From contig JAKSTG010000018.1 of NCBI GenBank assembly GCA_024402695.1, positions 1 to 61,143 on the forward strand: 61,143 nt of DNA, in the 5' to 3' direction. A program made the translations under genes and the position numbers. This DNA is from Treponema sp. (GTDB lineage Bacteria > Spirochaetota > Spirochaetia > Treponematales > Treponemataceae). The first letter of the stretch is position 1; each line of letters begins with the position of its first letter. Positions 7,296 to 15,671 of the stretch are shown piece after piece. The notes below the pieces were generated by a model. It did no database searches, had not been told where the DNA came from, and was given only the letters and a program-made list of their open reading frames with translations.

Positions 7296-9374
7296 ATGGA
7301 ATTTTGTACAAAAGGTATTGTTTCATCAAATATGGTGCTTCTGCAGAACTCAACAAACTGCATCTTCGGTGAAGCTCCAGCGGGAAGCACAGTTTCTTTG
7401 TCTTTTGGTGATGTTGCGGCTTCGGTTCAGGCAGGTTCTGACGGAAAATGGAAAATCGAGTTCAATCCGGGGCAGCCTGCTTCGGGACGTAACCTGGTTC
7501 TCTGCTGCGGCGAAGAAAAAATCACTTTTGAAAATGTTGCTGTAGGTGAAGTCTGGATCTGTTCAGGACAGAGTAACATGCAGCTTCAGATGGAACGCCT
7601 CAAATATACTTACCCTGAAGAATTCAAAAAACCGGAAAATCAGAATATTCGAATGATCACAATTCCTGTGACTTTTGCTTTTGACGGGCCAAAAGATTCT
7701 GTACAGAATCCTGACTGGAAAGTTGCAGGTCCTGAAACTTTAAGCGGCATGAGAGGAACTTCATATTTCTTTGCACGCCGCCTGACAGAGGAACTTGGGA
7801 TTCCTGTAGGTGTAATTGCCTGCTGTCAGGGCGGAACTCCAATTACTGCCTGGATGAATGCAGAAACTATGGCCGGAGTGGGCGATTATGTAAAACGCCT
7901 TGAGGAATTGAAGGTTCCGGGATATGTAAGCAGTGTTCAGGCTTCGGAAAAGGCCGCTCAGGATGAATGGAATAAAAAGATTTACAGTCTTGATGGGGGT
8001 ATGGCAGAAAACTGGAAGGACTGGTCTGTAAAACAGGCGGAAGCAGCCGGCTGGGGTACCTGTCAGATTCCCGGAGAAATCGATCTGATTGAAAAAGGCG
8101 GAATTGTCTGGTTCAAAAAAGAAATCTCTCTGACTTCGGAACAGGCTGCATACTTCAGTGAAAAAGGGGCCAGGCTCTGGACCGGAACAATCCGTGATGC
8201 AGATGTGGCTTTTATAAACGGTGTTCAGGTTGGAGTAACATACTATGTTTATCCTCCACGCAGATATGATGTTCCTTCCGGAGTTCTTAAGGAGGGCGTG
8301 AATACAATCACATTGCGGGTTCAGCAGAATCTTGCCAGCCGCAAAATGTATTTCTGGCCTGAAAAACATTACGCTCTTGCAAGCCGGGACGCAAAAGTGA
8401 TTCCTACTGCAATCCGTAATGTGGAAAAAGCAGAAGGAATTCTTCCATTAAAGAGGGGAGAAATCTATGAGGATCAGGATAAAGACGGGCTTTATATTCC
8501 GTTGAACGGGGAATGGCTTTGTTGTGCTACAAGCCAGGTGGAAGAATGTCCTCCTAACACTTTCTTTGAATATGAACCTCAGGCTTTGTACAACGCAATG
8601 CTTTCGCCGTGTTTTAATACTGCTGTCCGGGGCGCACTCTGGTATCAGGGGGAAAGTAATGACGGAAAGGCCTTTGAATATGAAGAACTTCTTTCCCGTA
8701 TGATAAAGCTCTGGCGTGAAAAGTTCGTTTACAGCCCTGAAAAGAAACTGCCTTTTGTTGTAATGCAGCTTCCTTCCTGGGCAGATGATGTGGATCCTGA
8801 TTCTTATCCTCTTTCAAGTTCCTGGGCAGAAATTCGCGAAGCACAGAACAGTGCCTGCAGCAGGTTTGCAAACACAGCTTTGAGCGTTGCCGTAGATGCA
8901 GGGGAATGGAACGATCTTCATCCCGAAAAGAAACTGACCGGTGGAAGCCGCGCCGCCGAACAGGCCCTGCGTATTGCCTACGGAAAGGATTATCCGGAAT
9001 GTGCAAAAATGAACAGCATGGAACTTCGCATCGAAAAGGGCCTTACGGGAAATCCGGGCGGTTTCTGTAAAGTGATGTTCAATACGGAAGATCCGCTTAA
9101 AGCTTACGCTGTAGAAAATGGTGCTGCCGACTTCTTAAAAGAAACAAAAGAAGTTTACGGTTTTTCCCTTTTGCTGAAAAACTGGTTTGGAAAAATGTCA
9201 GTTCTTGCAGTTAGCGGAAAAGTAACAGGTGAAAAAGAAGTGACCTTATCCATTCCAAAATTACCGCTTTTTACCAGAATTAAGGAAATTCGATATCTTT
9301 GGGCAAATTGTCCTGAATTGGTGAACCTGTACTCTGGGAATCTTCCTGTGATGGGTGGAAGGGTGAAGGTGTAG
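7296..9374 (+). CDS. Sialate O-acetylesterase / SASA-family carbohydrate esterase
   Basis: This 692-residue SGNH-type esterase should remove acetyl groups from sialic acids or acetylated plant glycans. The nucleophile motif GQSNMQ places Ser93. The family block LWYQGESNDG and the Asp-His element DLHPEKK complete the triad. A jelly-roll-like insert of about 110 residues (near 240-345, WFKKEISL... NGVQVGVTYY) sits between the two parts of the catalytic domain, as in other SASA enzymes. No signal peptide is present, so a cytoplasmic enzyme acting on imported oligosaccharides is likely. The ATG at 7296 is preferred over the in-frame GTG at 7287 because GGGGTG lies at proper distance from it. A decayed LamG gene follows immediately. 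Confidence 0.88.
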   Translation: MEFCTKGIVSSNMVLLQNSTNCIFGEAPAGSTVSLSFGDVAASVQAGSDGKWKIEFNPGQPASGRNLVLCCGEEKITFENVAVGEVWICSGQSNMQLQMERLKYTYPEEFKKPENQNIRMITIPVTFAFDGPKDSVQNPDWKVAGPETLSGMRGTSYFFARRLTEELGIPVGVIACCQGGTPITAWMNAETMAGVGDYVKRLEELKVPGYVSSVQASEKAAQDEWNKKIYSLDGGMAENWKDWSVKQAEAAGWGTCQIPGEIDLIEKGGIVWFKKEISLTSEQAAYFSEKGARLWTGTIRDADVAFINGVQVGVTYYVYPPRRYDVPSGVLKEGVNTITLRVQQNLASRKMYFWPEKHYALASRDAKVIPTAIRNVEKAEGILPLKRGEIYEDQDKDGLYIPLNGEWLCCATSQVEECPPNTFFEYEPQALYNAMLSPCFNTAVRGALWYQGESNDGKAFEYEELLSRMIKLWREKFVYSPEKKLPFVVMQLPSWADDVDPDSYPLSSSWAEIREAQNSACSRFANTALSVAVDAGEWNDLHPEKKLTGGSRAAEQALRIAYGKDYPECAKMNSMELRIEKGLTGNPGGFCKVMFNTEDPLKAYAVENGAADFLKETKEVYGFSLLLKNWFGKMSVLAVSGKVTGEKEVTLSIPKLPLFTRIKEIRYLWANCPELVNLYSGNLPVMGGRVKV

Positions 9375-9885
9375 CAGACAGCGCAGATTTTGCCACTTTG
9401 GGAAAGAACTGGGATAGGACAGGAATTGATTCAAATTACGCTAAAATGACTGAAGGTGGCATAAATGGTGCAGCCGCAAAAGTTTATGGCTATTATAATC
9501 AGATTCCGTTAAACAGTAATTCTACAGCCTTTACTGTGGAATACTGGCAGAAAGGTGAAACTTGGCATGTAGGAATTAGTAAAAGAGATCTGTTCGAAAT
9601 TCACAATTATAAGGGAAGTAAATCCAGCTATGACGCTTATAATTATCTTTACTATGCTCCGGATGAATCGACTGTAACTTCACACAGTATATGGTTCTCT
9701 GACACAAATAAAAAATCCGACAATAACTGGCATTATTATGTTCATGTATTTACAGAAACATATATGGCAGTTTATAAAGACGGGCAGCTTATGACGAACT
9801 CCGTGTTTCAACCTGTGCCCGTACACCGGATGAAATAAAGGCTTACTACGATTGTGCAGTACCTTTATATAATCCACAGAACTAG
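9375..9885 (+). pseudogene. Decayed LamG/concanavalin-like domain gene fragment
   Basis: An open frame with no ATG reads from the end of the acetylesterase gene through 9835 (stop near 9838). The only apparent start is a TTG at 9398. It encodes a LamG-like beta-sandwich fragment (TAFTVEYWQKGETWHVGIS, WHYYVHVFTETYMAVYKDGQL). After about 9800 a different frame continues with TPDEIKAYYDCAVPLYN up to a TAG at 9883-9885. That is the typical closing strand of LamG domains (x-TPDEIKAYY). The domain is therefore split by an internal deletion or frameshift and lacks its 5' end. It looks like the remnant of a larger secreted protein whose front was lost. Confidence 0.7.
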
Positions 9886-9903
9886 TTTGTTTTAGAACCC
9901 ATT

Positions 9904-9935
9904 GCCTGGCAGTTTACGCTGCCGGGCTTTTTTTT
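9904..9935 (+). terminator. Rho-independent terminator
   Basis: A 9-bp stem GCCTGGCAG/CTGCCGGGC (one G-T pair) at 9904-9927 with a TTTACG loop is followed by eight T. It ends the acetylesterase/LamG-remnant transcript before the converging VapC gene. Confidence 0.9.
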
Positions 9936-9964
9936 ACATATAAAATTTATTGGTATTTGCTTAT

Positions 9965-10402
9965 TTAGTATCCTACGGTACGCAGCGTCTTAAAGCATTC
10001 AAAATCCTTTGGATTTGCTGTAAGAATTTCGGTGGCGCCTTCAAGTTCGTAACGGGAGGCCATGTTTGTGTCGTTCAGGTGTTTGCGGCCCAGGTTGTGG
10101 ATTTTGAGCCAGGTTACAGTCCGACCAAAGCTTTCGTCAAAAGGGAAGAGAATTTTTACCCGGTCCAGTTCACGCCATTCATCTACAATATTAAGTGCTT
10201 CTTCCATAGAAAACGCATTTTCAAATCGTTTAGTATCTGTTATTACGTGAATGAATTCATTAAAGCAGTTGTAATATACCAGCAGGGTATTTGAGGTTTT
10301 GTTCGCAAAATTCTTGAAAAATTTTACAGCACCTTTATGACGGGGAGAGTCTTCCCAGTACAGATCAATTAAAAATGTGGTATCGATGGCAAGTGAACTC
10401 AT
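9965..10402 (-). CDS. vapC: PIN-domain toxin, VapC family
   Basis: This 145-residue PIN-domain protein is a predicted Mg-dependent endoribonuclease that cleaves RNA such as tRNA and so stops growth. Conserved acidic positions are Asp7 (AIDTTFLID), Glu49 (FNEFIHV), Asp111 (LNDTNMA) and the TANPKDF end motif with Asp133. Its ATG overlaps the antitoxin stop by four bases (ATGA), the standard coupling of toxin and antitoxin. The antitoxin is encoded just upstream on the same strand. Confidence 0.9.
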   Translation of the reverse strand: MSSLAIDTTFLIDLYWEDSPRHKGAVKFFKNFANKTSNTLLVYYNCFNEFIHVITDTKRFENAFSMEEALNIVDEWRELDRVKILFPFDESFGRTVTWLKIHNLGRKHLNDTNMASRYELEGATEILTANPKDFECFKTLRTVGY

Positions 10403-10680
10403 TCAGAAACCTCATCATCAAGAAAATCACTTTTGTAATCATCTGTAAGAAAATCTTTGGCGCCTGAGCGGAGTCGGACCGTGCGGTTAAATGATAATTC
10501 AGAAAGGCTTTTTTTCTGTCCGAAATTACGTTCCGCATATTCTTCCATGGCTTCGCGAATAAGTTCAGATGCTTTTCGGCCCTGCTTTTTTGCCTGAACC
10601 TGATAGGTTTCATACAGCTGTTTTATTAAGTAAACCGTAACTGTCTTGAGAGAATTGTCTTTTGAATACATATAACTCAT
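10399..10680 (-). CDS. vapB: Ribbon-helix-helix antitoxin, VapB-like
   Basis: The 93-residue protein has a short ribbon strand (KTVTVYLIK, about 12-20) followed by two helices (QLYETYQVQAKKQG and KASELIREAMEEYAE), a typical RHH DNA-binding fold. The C-terminal half is acidic and flexible and would wrap the toxin. It precedes vapC with a 4-bp overlap. RHH antitoxins repress their own operon, and a pair of ATATGTAT repeats sits directly upstream of the start. Confidence 0.82.
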   Translation of the reverse strand: MSYMYSKDNSLKTVTVYLIKQLYETYQVQAKKQGRKASELIREAMEEYAERNFGQKKSLSELSFNRTVRLRSGAKDFLTDDYKSDFLDDEVSE

Positions 10681-10689
10681 ATTTAGAAT

Positions 10690-10710
10690 ATATGTATAAA
10701 TTATATGTAT
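10690..10710. promoter_or_regulatory. Candidate VapB operator (direct repeat)
   Basis: Two ATATGTAT copies at 10690-10697 and 10703-10710 are spaced 13 bp start to start, 10 bp upstream of the vapB start. The position and repeat form suit an RHH autorepressor site overlapping the promoter. Confidence 0.4.
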
Positions 10711-10902
10711 GTCAAGAAAATTGTTCGAATAACATTCCTTGTTTAATTCACTATATAATTGAAGAAAGACAAGGTTTGTTTGGGAAAGGAGGATTGGTCA
10801 GATTTTTGCCTCATGTGTTCCGTTCTGAATGGTTTTAAATTATAATAAAATTTCGCAAACAAAATTATTGAAGTATAAGTATAAAAAATATTGGAGCTCT
10901 TT

Positions 10903-13900
10903 ATGAATGTAAAAAAGAATCTGTTTCTGCTTTTGGTATTTACAATTTCTTTGTTGTTCAGTTCTTGTGAGAATTTTTTGACTGGAAATACTTTTAAAGA
11001 AAAACTTGAAGCTGAAGTCAATTATACAAATGCTCCTGATGTTACAGTTTTAGTTACTGCTGATCCAAATACAGGAAATACTGTGCCGGCCGGAAACTAT
11101 CAGGTTAAAGCAGGTTATGCTTTTGATATATCCTTTGATGAAAATACAGACGATTATCAGTTTTTGAATTGGGCTGCCTATAAAGACAATAAGATTGTAA
11201 CTGATGGTGTTACTTTTGAAAGTCCTAAATCAGTAAAAACAAATGTTACTGTTGTCAATATAGACGGAATAACAATTAAAGCAGAATGTGCTAAACGTAT
11301 AAAAACAACTAACAATTTGAGTCCACAATATAGTCCTAATGGTGTAAGCCGTGACCGTTCAATTGTAGTTGAGTTCACTAAAAAGTTAAGTTCAAATTGT
11401 TTTATTTTTGCAGAAGATGAAGTTCCTGAAGGTGCAGTTCCGGTTGCTGGCAGCGATGGTCAGATATGGGCATACAAACTTAATAATCAGACTTTCTTTA
11501 AGAATGTTTCAATTACCAACACAGATGGAATTTCTCTTGCAGAACATTTCCTTCAGCCGGTAGTGGAAGGAGCTCTTCTTACAGTTGCTACAGATAAAAC
11601 AAATCCAATTACAATTGATATTGGTTCAACTTACAAAACCATAACTGTAATTTTAGGTTCTGATATTTGTGATGAATCTGGGATTAAAATGGGCACAGAT
11701 AAAGAATGGCGCTACCAGGTAACAGAAGCAACCGATGAACAGGCCACAATCGCTTTAACTTCAAACTCCACAGAAGGTAATATATATCTTCCTGGAACCA
11801 GAGATTATAGTATTGGTCAAAAGATTTCCCTCATCTTTACAGAAAATCCGGATTATCAGTTTATTCGATGGGATTATGACAGCAGTATTATTTATATAGA
11901 AGATAATAAAAATATTTCTGCAATTGCTACAGTAATTAGTAAAACAGAAAATAACGCTGTTTCGGAAATAAAGGCTGTTTGTGCTCCACGTTTAAGAACC
12001 ATAGATTCTGAGTTTATGCCAAAAGCAGAAGGAAACCAGAAGACTGTCGGAAAAAATTCAACAATTGTAATTCAATTCAATAAGGATTTGCCGGTTGACG
12101 AGGAAGGGCTTGAACAGATAAACAATATTTCTATTACCACTGGTGGAACAGATATTAGAAACTGTTTTATTTATCCGCCAACAGTTGTGGACAATACAAT
12201 TACCTTTGTTGCTGACCGCACAAATATGCTGGATATTCCAAAAGGTCAGACAAAAACTGTTACTGTTAAAGTTCCCGCTGATTTTTATTATGTAAACAGT
12301 GATGGAACTAAGGTAACTTATGGCGCTGCTGGAAAAACATACACTTATGTCGCTGACCATACAACAGTAAATAAAGCAGACATTACTTTTGTAGCTGCAG
12401 CCGGCAGTGGTTCTTTTGTGACGGAAAGTGGAACTCAGTATTATTCTTTGAACGAAATATCAGACCTGGAATTTTCTTTAGCTGATGGTTATGTATTTGA
12501 TGGCTGGGAAATTACATCTTCGGATCCGGAATTTGATGCAGTAAATATTATTATTGATGATCCTGATTCCCTTAAAACAAAACTTCGTGTTTACGAAGCT
12601 TATGGTGGAATTACAGTAAAAGCCAAATGTCACAAGATTGCAAAAGCGGCAATTTCTCCTGATTACACAAGTTTAGGCGTAGCCTGCGATACACCTATAA
12701 CAATTTCTTTTGATGGAATAGAAATAAATCAATCAACTGTAAACCTTGCAGAAAAAGGTTCTGTTCAAATTGTTAATCCTGAAAATGAATCTGTTCATTT
12801 TGAAAATTATTATACTCTGGAATGGGAAAATAAAAATATAGTATTAAAGCCAATTTCGGATTACTCTATTAAGGCTCTTGTTCCAGCTAAAGAAGATGTT
12901 CAGAATATAAAAATAATCCTGGACAGTAAAGTTATTGAACGGGCTGATGGATTTCATCTGGAAGGGGATAACAGCTTTATTTATAGAATAAATGGCAGCA
13001 CAGAAGAAATCCAGCCTGATGTTTCAATGAGCATATATAGACCTCTTTATGAAAGTGGAATTGAAAAAGCGGAAAGAGTTGAGCTTTCAAAAGAAGGAAG
13101 AACCCAAATTCAAGATGATGAAGTTTTAAGAAAAACTAATCATATTAACAACAAAATCTTTATTAACTGTAATGCGGCTGATTCCGGTTCCGGAGTGAAA
13201 GAACTTGTCGTAGAAGAAACCTTACTAAAATATGTGACAGATTCTTCAGATCTCTCTTCTCCTGTAACATTAAAATCGGAACCTTATGCTTATTCACAGT
13301 TTAATTCTGCAATGACTTATACTCTTAGATCCGAACATGATGGTGTAGTAAAACTTGATTTTGTTGTAAGTGATTATGCCGGTAATAAAACTGTAAATAC
13401 TTACTATGTTCATAAAGATACCAGTTTTGATGCATCTAAGATTATGGCTGGTTCATTGATTCCTGATAATAGGAATAAAGTTCTTCTTAGCGAATTAACA
13501 AGTCAGCTTTCATTTGAATTAACTCCAGATACGGTAAAAGACTATTATTTTGGAAATGAACTGTCTGATATATATGCCGAAGCTTATTGGGGGCTTTCTT
13601 CTTCAACTATAAATAATCAGATGGAATATGATGCCCTTAATAAACGTTATGTTTTGACAAATGCTGCGCGTAGAACTAAAGATTCAACTTTAGAAAAAGA
13701 TGTGTATGTGAAATTTAGTGTTCTTGATGAGGTAGGAAATAAAGCTGAAGTTGTTCGTATTATTCCAGGAAACACTACTATTGTTTCTGTTACATCGAAA
13801 AAATCTGGTTCCGATTATGGTGCATTCATTAGGCCTATAGGTCTTGGAGAAAAAAAGGCCATGTTAGTATCCATGGAGGCTGTTGGAACAGATTATTACA

Positions 13901-15573
13901 TTTTATACAGAACAAAAGACAATGAAGGTTCTTCTTGGTCTGATTATTCTGTTGCTCCACGTAGTTTGTCAGATCCTGGTAATTATGTTAAAAATGCGCT
14001 TCAAGTTGAAACAACAAAAAAATATTACGAAATCTCACTGTTACCATATTTTGAATATGCAGAAAGATTTTATTGGGGAACAGCCTGTGAACCTGTGGTT
14101 GTTACCGTTGGTGAAGATGGAGTTGAAGATTATTTGACAAGAGATACAGGAATTGTTGTTCCACAAAGTTTAGCAATTGAACTTGTTGGTACAGCAGATG
14201 ATTATGCACCAAATTCCGGCTATGTAAAAATAAAAGCTACTCCTAAGTTTACAGAGGCTAAATCTGAAAACTGTAAATATTATATTTATTATTATTCCAC
14301 TCCTGAATATACAAGTGATGAATATATAGAAAGGATGAAGTCTTACCTTCCTATTGAAGGAGATTCCATAAGTTTTAGTATTGATCCTGGAATTGAGTAT
14401 TTTTATGGAATATATGCTGTAAATGAAGAAGCTGGGACTTACCAAATGAAAAATCTTGCTACTCAAAGCTCTCTCGAAAGTTTTGATAAAAATCCGCCTT
14501 ATATCAATTTTAGCTCTTATTACCCTATGAATACTTATACCATTCAGTTTTCTACAAATGGTTATTATCTGGTAAAAAAATATGCAGGTCGCACTGTATG
14601 GCCACAGGACTATGGTTTCGGATTGTATAAAAATGCAGAAGGAAAAATTGAATTTGATTACTATTTAATTAAAAATGATGTGAATCCAGCACCTGGCGAT
14701 ATTGAACCGCTGGATATTAAACTTTCAGATTTGGAAAAATATAAGACTTATAAAAAAACTCTTTCTTATGATGAGAATGCAGACTATATATTTATCCCTT
14801 ATGGTGCTATTGAACAGGGAATATATACCTTATGTATTCATTTAAAAGATAATTCGGGTAATGATTCTGTAACCAATTTGTCTTGCCGAAATATAGTGGT
14901 AGAAGAAAAAACTGAGCCTGGGTTTAAAAAACTTGTTGCAAAACTAACTTCTGATGCGACAGAAACTGTTGCTGCCCTGGAGTTGATAGATAAAACTAAT
15001 TTGGGGTATTCACAGTTAGTTATGGATAAAAAAGAATGGTATGCTACTCGTCCTTTTATGAATACGTATTTGGGAAATCATACCAAATACTCTCTTTATT
15101 TTGAAAATAGTACTAAAAGCAGTGAGTATGTAAATTGTGACTTTGACAGCTTTTATAAAATTGTTAAATTAAATTCCTCAAAATACGGATTTAATCTGCC
15201 GTATTTCTTTCTGCCGAAATATGTTTACCAGAAAGATACAGATGACGAGCTTGAATGTGTAAATAAAAACATTATCAGCAGTCAAAAATCTTTCCAGATT
15301 TATTACGACAATCCAATGTTTGTTCACACAATGTGTTGCCCGGAGGAGTTGGATGAAGATAATCCTGCTTTATGGGAAGCAAGAGGTTACGAAGTTAGTA
15401 TTGAAACCAAGAGTGACTGTTATAATTACAAAAAAACAGAAAAAGGAACTGCTTCAAAAACCTTTACTTATATTCCGGATCTTTCAAAAGTTGAAAAAGG
15501 CTGGAAGTACGTTGTTATTGCTCACTTTGCAGACGGAACAACAATTATGTCCGATATTAAGACAGTAAAATAA
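10903..15573 (+). CDS. Giant surface lipoprotein with InlB-B-like and Ig-like repeats
   Basis: This 1556-residue lipoprotein has an N-terminal signal ending SSC (about residue 22). The first 620 residues hold three alternating modules. One type is a divergent InlB-B-like repeat with a closing aromatic-x-x-W (YQFLNWAAY, YQFIRWDYD, YVFDGWEIT), each followed by VKAKC/IKAEC-like strands. The other is an SbsA/Big_5-type Ig-like repeat opening with phrases such as ISPDYTSLGVACDTPITISF. The rest is beta-rich with Fn3/Ig character, including DSGSGVKELVV and VVSDYAGNKTV segments typical of extracellular Ig-like arrays. It is probably a surface adhesin or glycan-binding protein. The ATG at 10903 is chosen over the TTG at 10891 because GGAG lies seven bases before it and the signal peptide starts there. 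It is monocistronic. Confidence 0.8.
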   Translation: MNVKKNLFLLLVFTISLLFSSCENFLTGNTFKEKLEAEVNYTNAPDVTVLVTADPNTGNTVPAGNYQVKAGYAFDISFDENTDDYQFLNWAAYKDNKIVTDGVTFESPKSVKTNVTVVNIDGITIKAECAKRIKTTNNLSPQYSPNGVSRDRSIVVEFTKKLSSNCFIFAEDEVPEGAVPVAGSDGQIWAYKLNNQTFFKNVSITNTDGISLAEHFLQPVVEGALLTVATDKTNPITIDIGSTYKTITVILGSDICDESGIKMGTDKEWRYQVTEATDEQATIALTSNSTEGNIYLPGTRDYSIGQKISLIFTENPDYQFIRWDYDSSIIYIEDNKNISAIATVISKTENNAVSEIKAVCAPRLRTIDSEFMPKAEGNQKTVGKNSTIVIQFNKDLPVDEEGLEQINNISITTGGTDIRNCFIYPPTVVDNTITFVADRTNMLDIPKGQTKTVTVKVPADFYYVNSDGTKVTYGAAGKTYTYVADHTTVNKADITFVAAAGSGSFVTESGTQYYSLNEISDLEFSLADGYVFDGWEITSSDPEFDAVNIIIDDPDSLKTKLRVYEAYGGITVKAKCHKIAKAAISPDYTSLGVACDTPITISFDGIEINQSTVNLAEKGSVQIVNPENESVHFENYYTLEWENKNIVLKPISDYSIKALVPAKEDVQNIKIILDSKVIERADGFHLEGDNSFIYRINGSTEEIQPDVSMSIYRPLYESGIEKAERVELSKEGRTQIQDDEVLRKTNHINNKIFINCNAADSGSGVKELVVEETLLKYVTDSSDLSSPVTLKSEPYAYSQFNSAMTYTLRSEHDGVVKLDFVVSDYAGNKTVNTYYVHKDTSFDASKIMAGSLIPDNRNKVLLSELTSQLSFELTPDTVKDYYFGNELSDIYAEAYWGLSSSTINNQMEYDALNKRYVLTNAARRTKDSTLEKDVYVKFSVLDEVGNKAEVVRIIPGNTTIVSVTSKKSGSDYGAFIRPIGLGEKKAMLVSMEAVGTDYYILYRTKDNEGSSWSDYSVAPRSLSDPGNYVKNALQVETTKKYYEISLLPYFEYAERFYWGTACEPVVVTVGEDGVEDYLTRDTGIVVPQSLAIELVGTADDYAPNSGYVKIKATPKFTEAKSENCKYYIYYYSTPEYTSDEYIERMKSYLPIEGDSISFSIDPGIEYFYGIYAVNEEAGTYQMKNLATQSSLESFDKNPPYINFSSYYPMNTYTIQFSTNGYYLVKKYAGRTVWPQDYGFGLYKNAEGKIEFDYYLIKNDVNPAPGDIEPLDIKLSDLEKYKTYKKTLSYDENADYIFIPYGAIEQGIYTLCIHLKDNSGNDSVTNLSCRNIVVEEKTEPGFKKLVAKLTSDATETVAALELIDKTNLGYSQLVMDKKEWYATRPFMNTYLGNHTKYSLYFENSTKSSEYVNCDFDSFYKIVKLNSSKYGFNLPYFFLPKYVYQKDTDDELECVNKNIISSQKSFQIYYDNPMFVHTMCCPEELDEDNPALWEARGYEVSIETKSDCYNYKKTEKGTASKTFTYIPDLSKVEKGWKYVVIAHFADGTTIMSDIKTVK

Positions 15574-15605
15574 CTTTTATTGTTAGTATGGTAATCATTG
15601 ATTCA

Positions 15606-15634
15606 ATGACATTCCTTCTGCTTTTCACTATAAT
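15606..15634 (+). promoter_or_regulatory. Promoter of valS
   Basis: ATGACA (15606-15611), a 17-bp spacer and a perfect TATAAT (15629-15634) lie 38 bp upstream of the valS ATG. Confidence 0.65.
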
Positions 15635-15671
15635 ATAGGGACATTTTTTTTTAGTGCTTTATGGAGGAATT

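Noticed and set aside
10785..10844. AAAGGAGG followed by a TTG-started 14-codon frame upstream of the giant lipoprotein
   Set aside because: The start would be only one base from the ribosome site and the peptide has no recognisable feature. A leader peptide cannot be supported.
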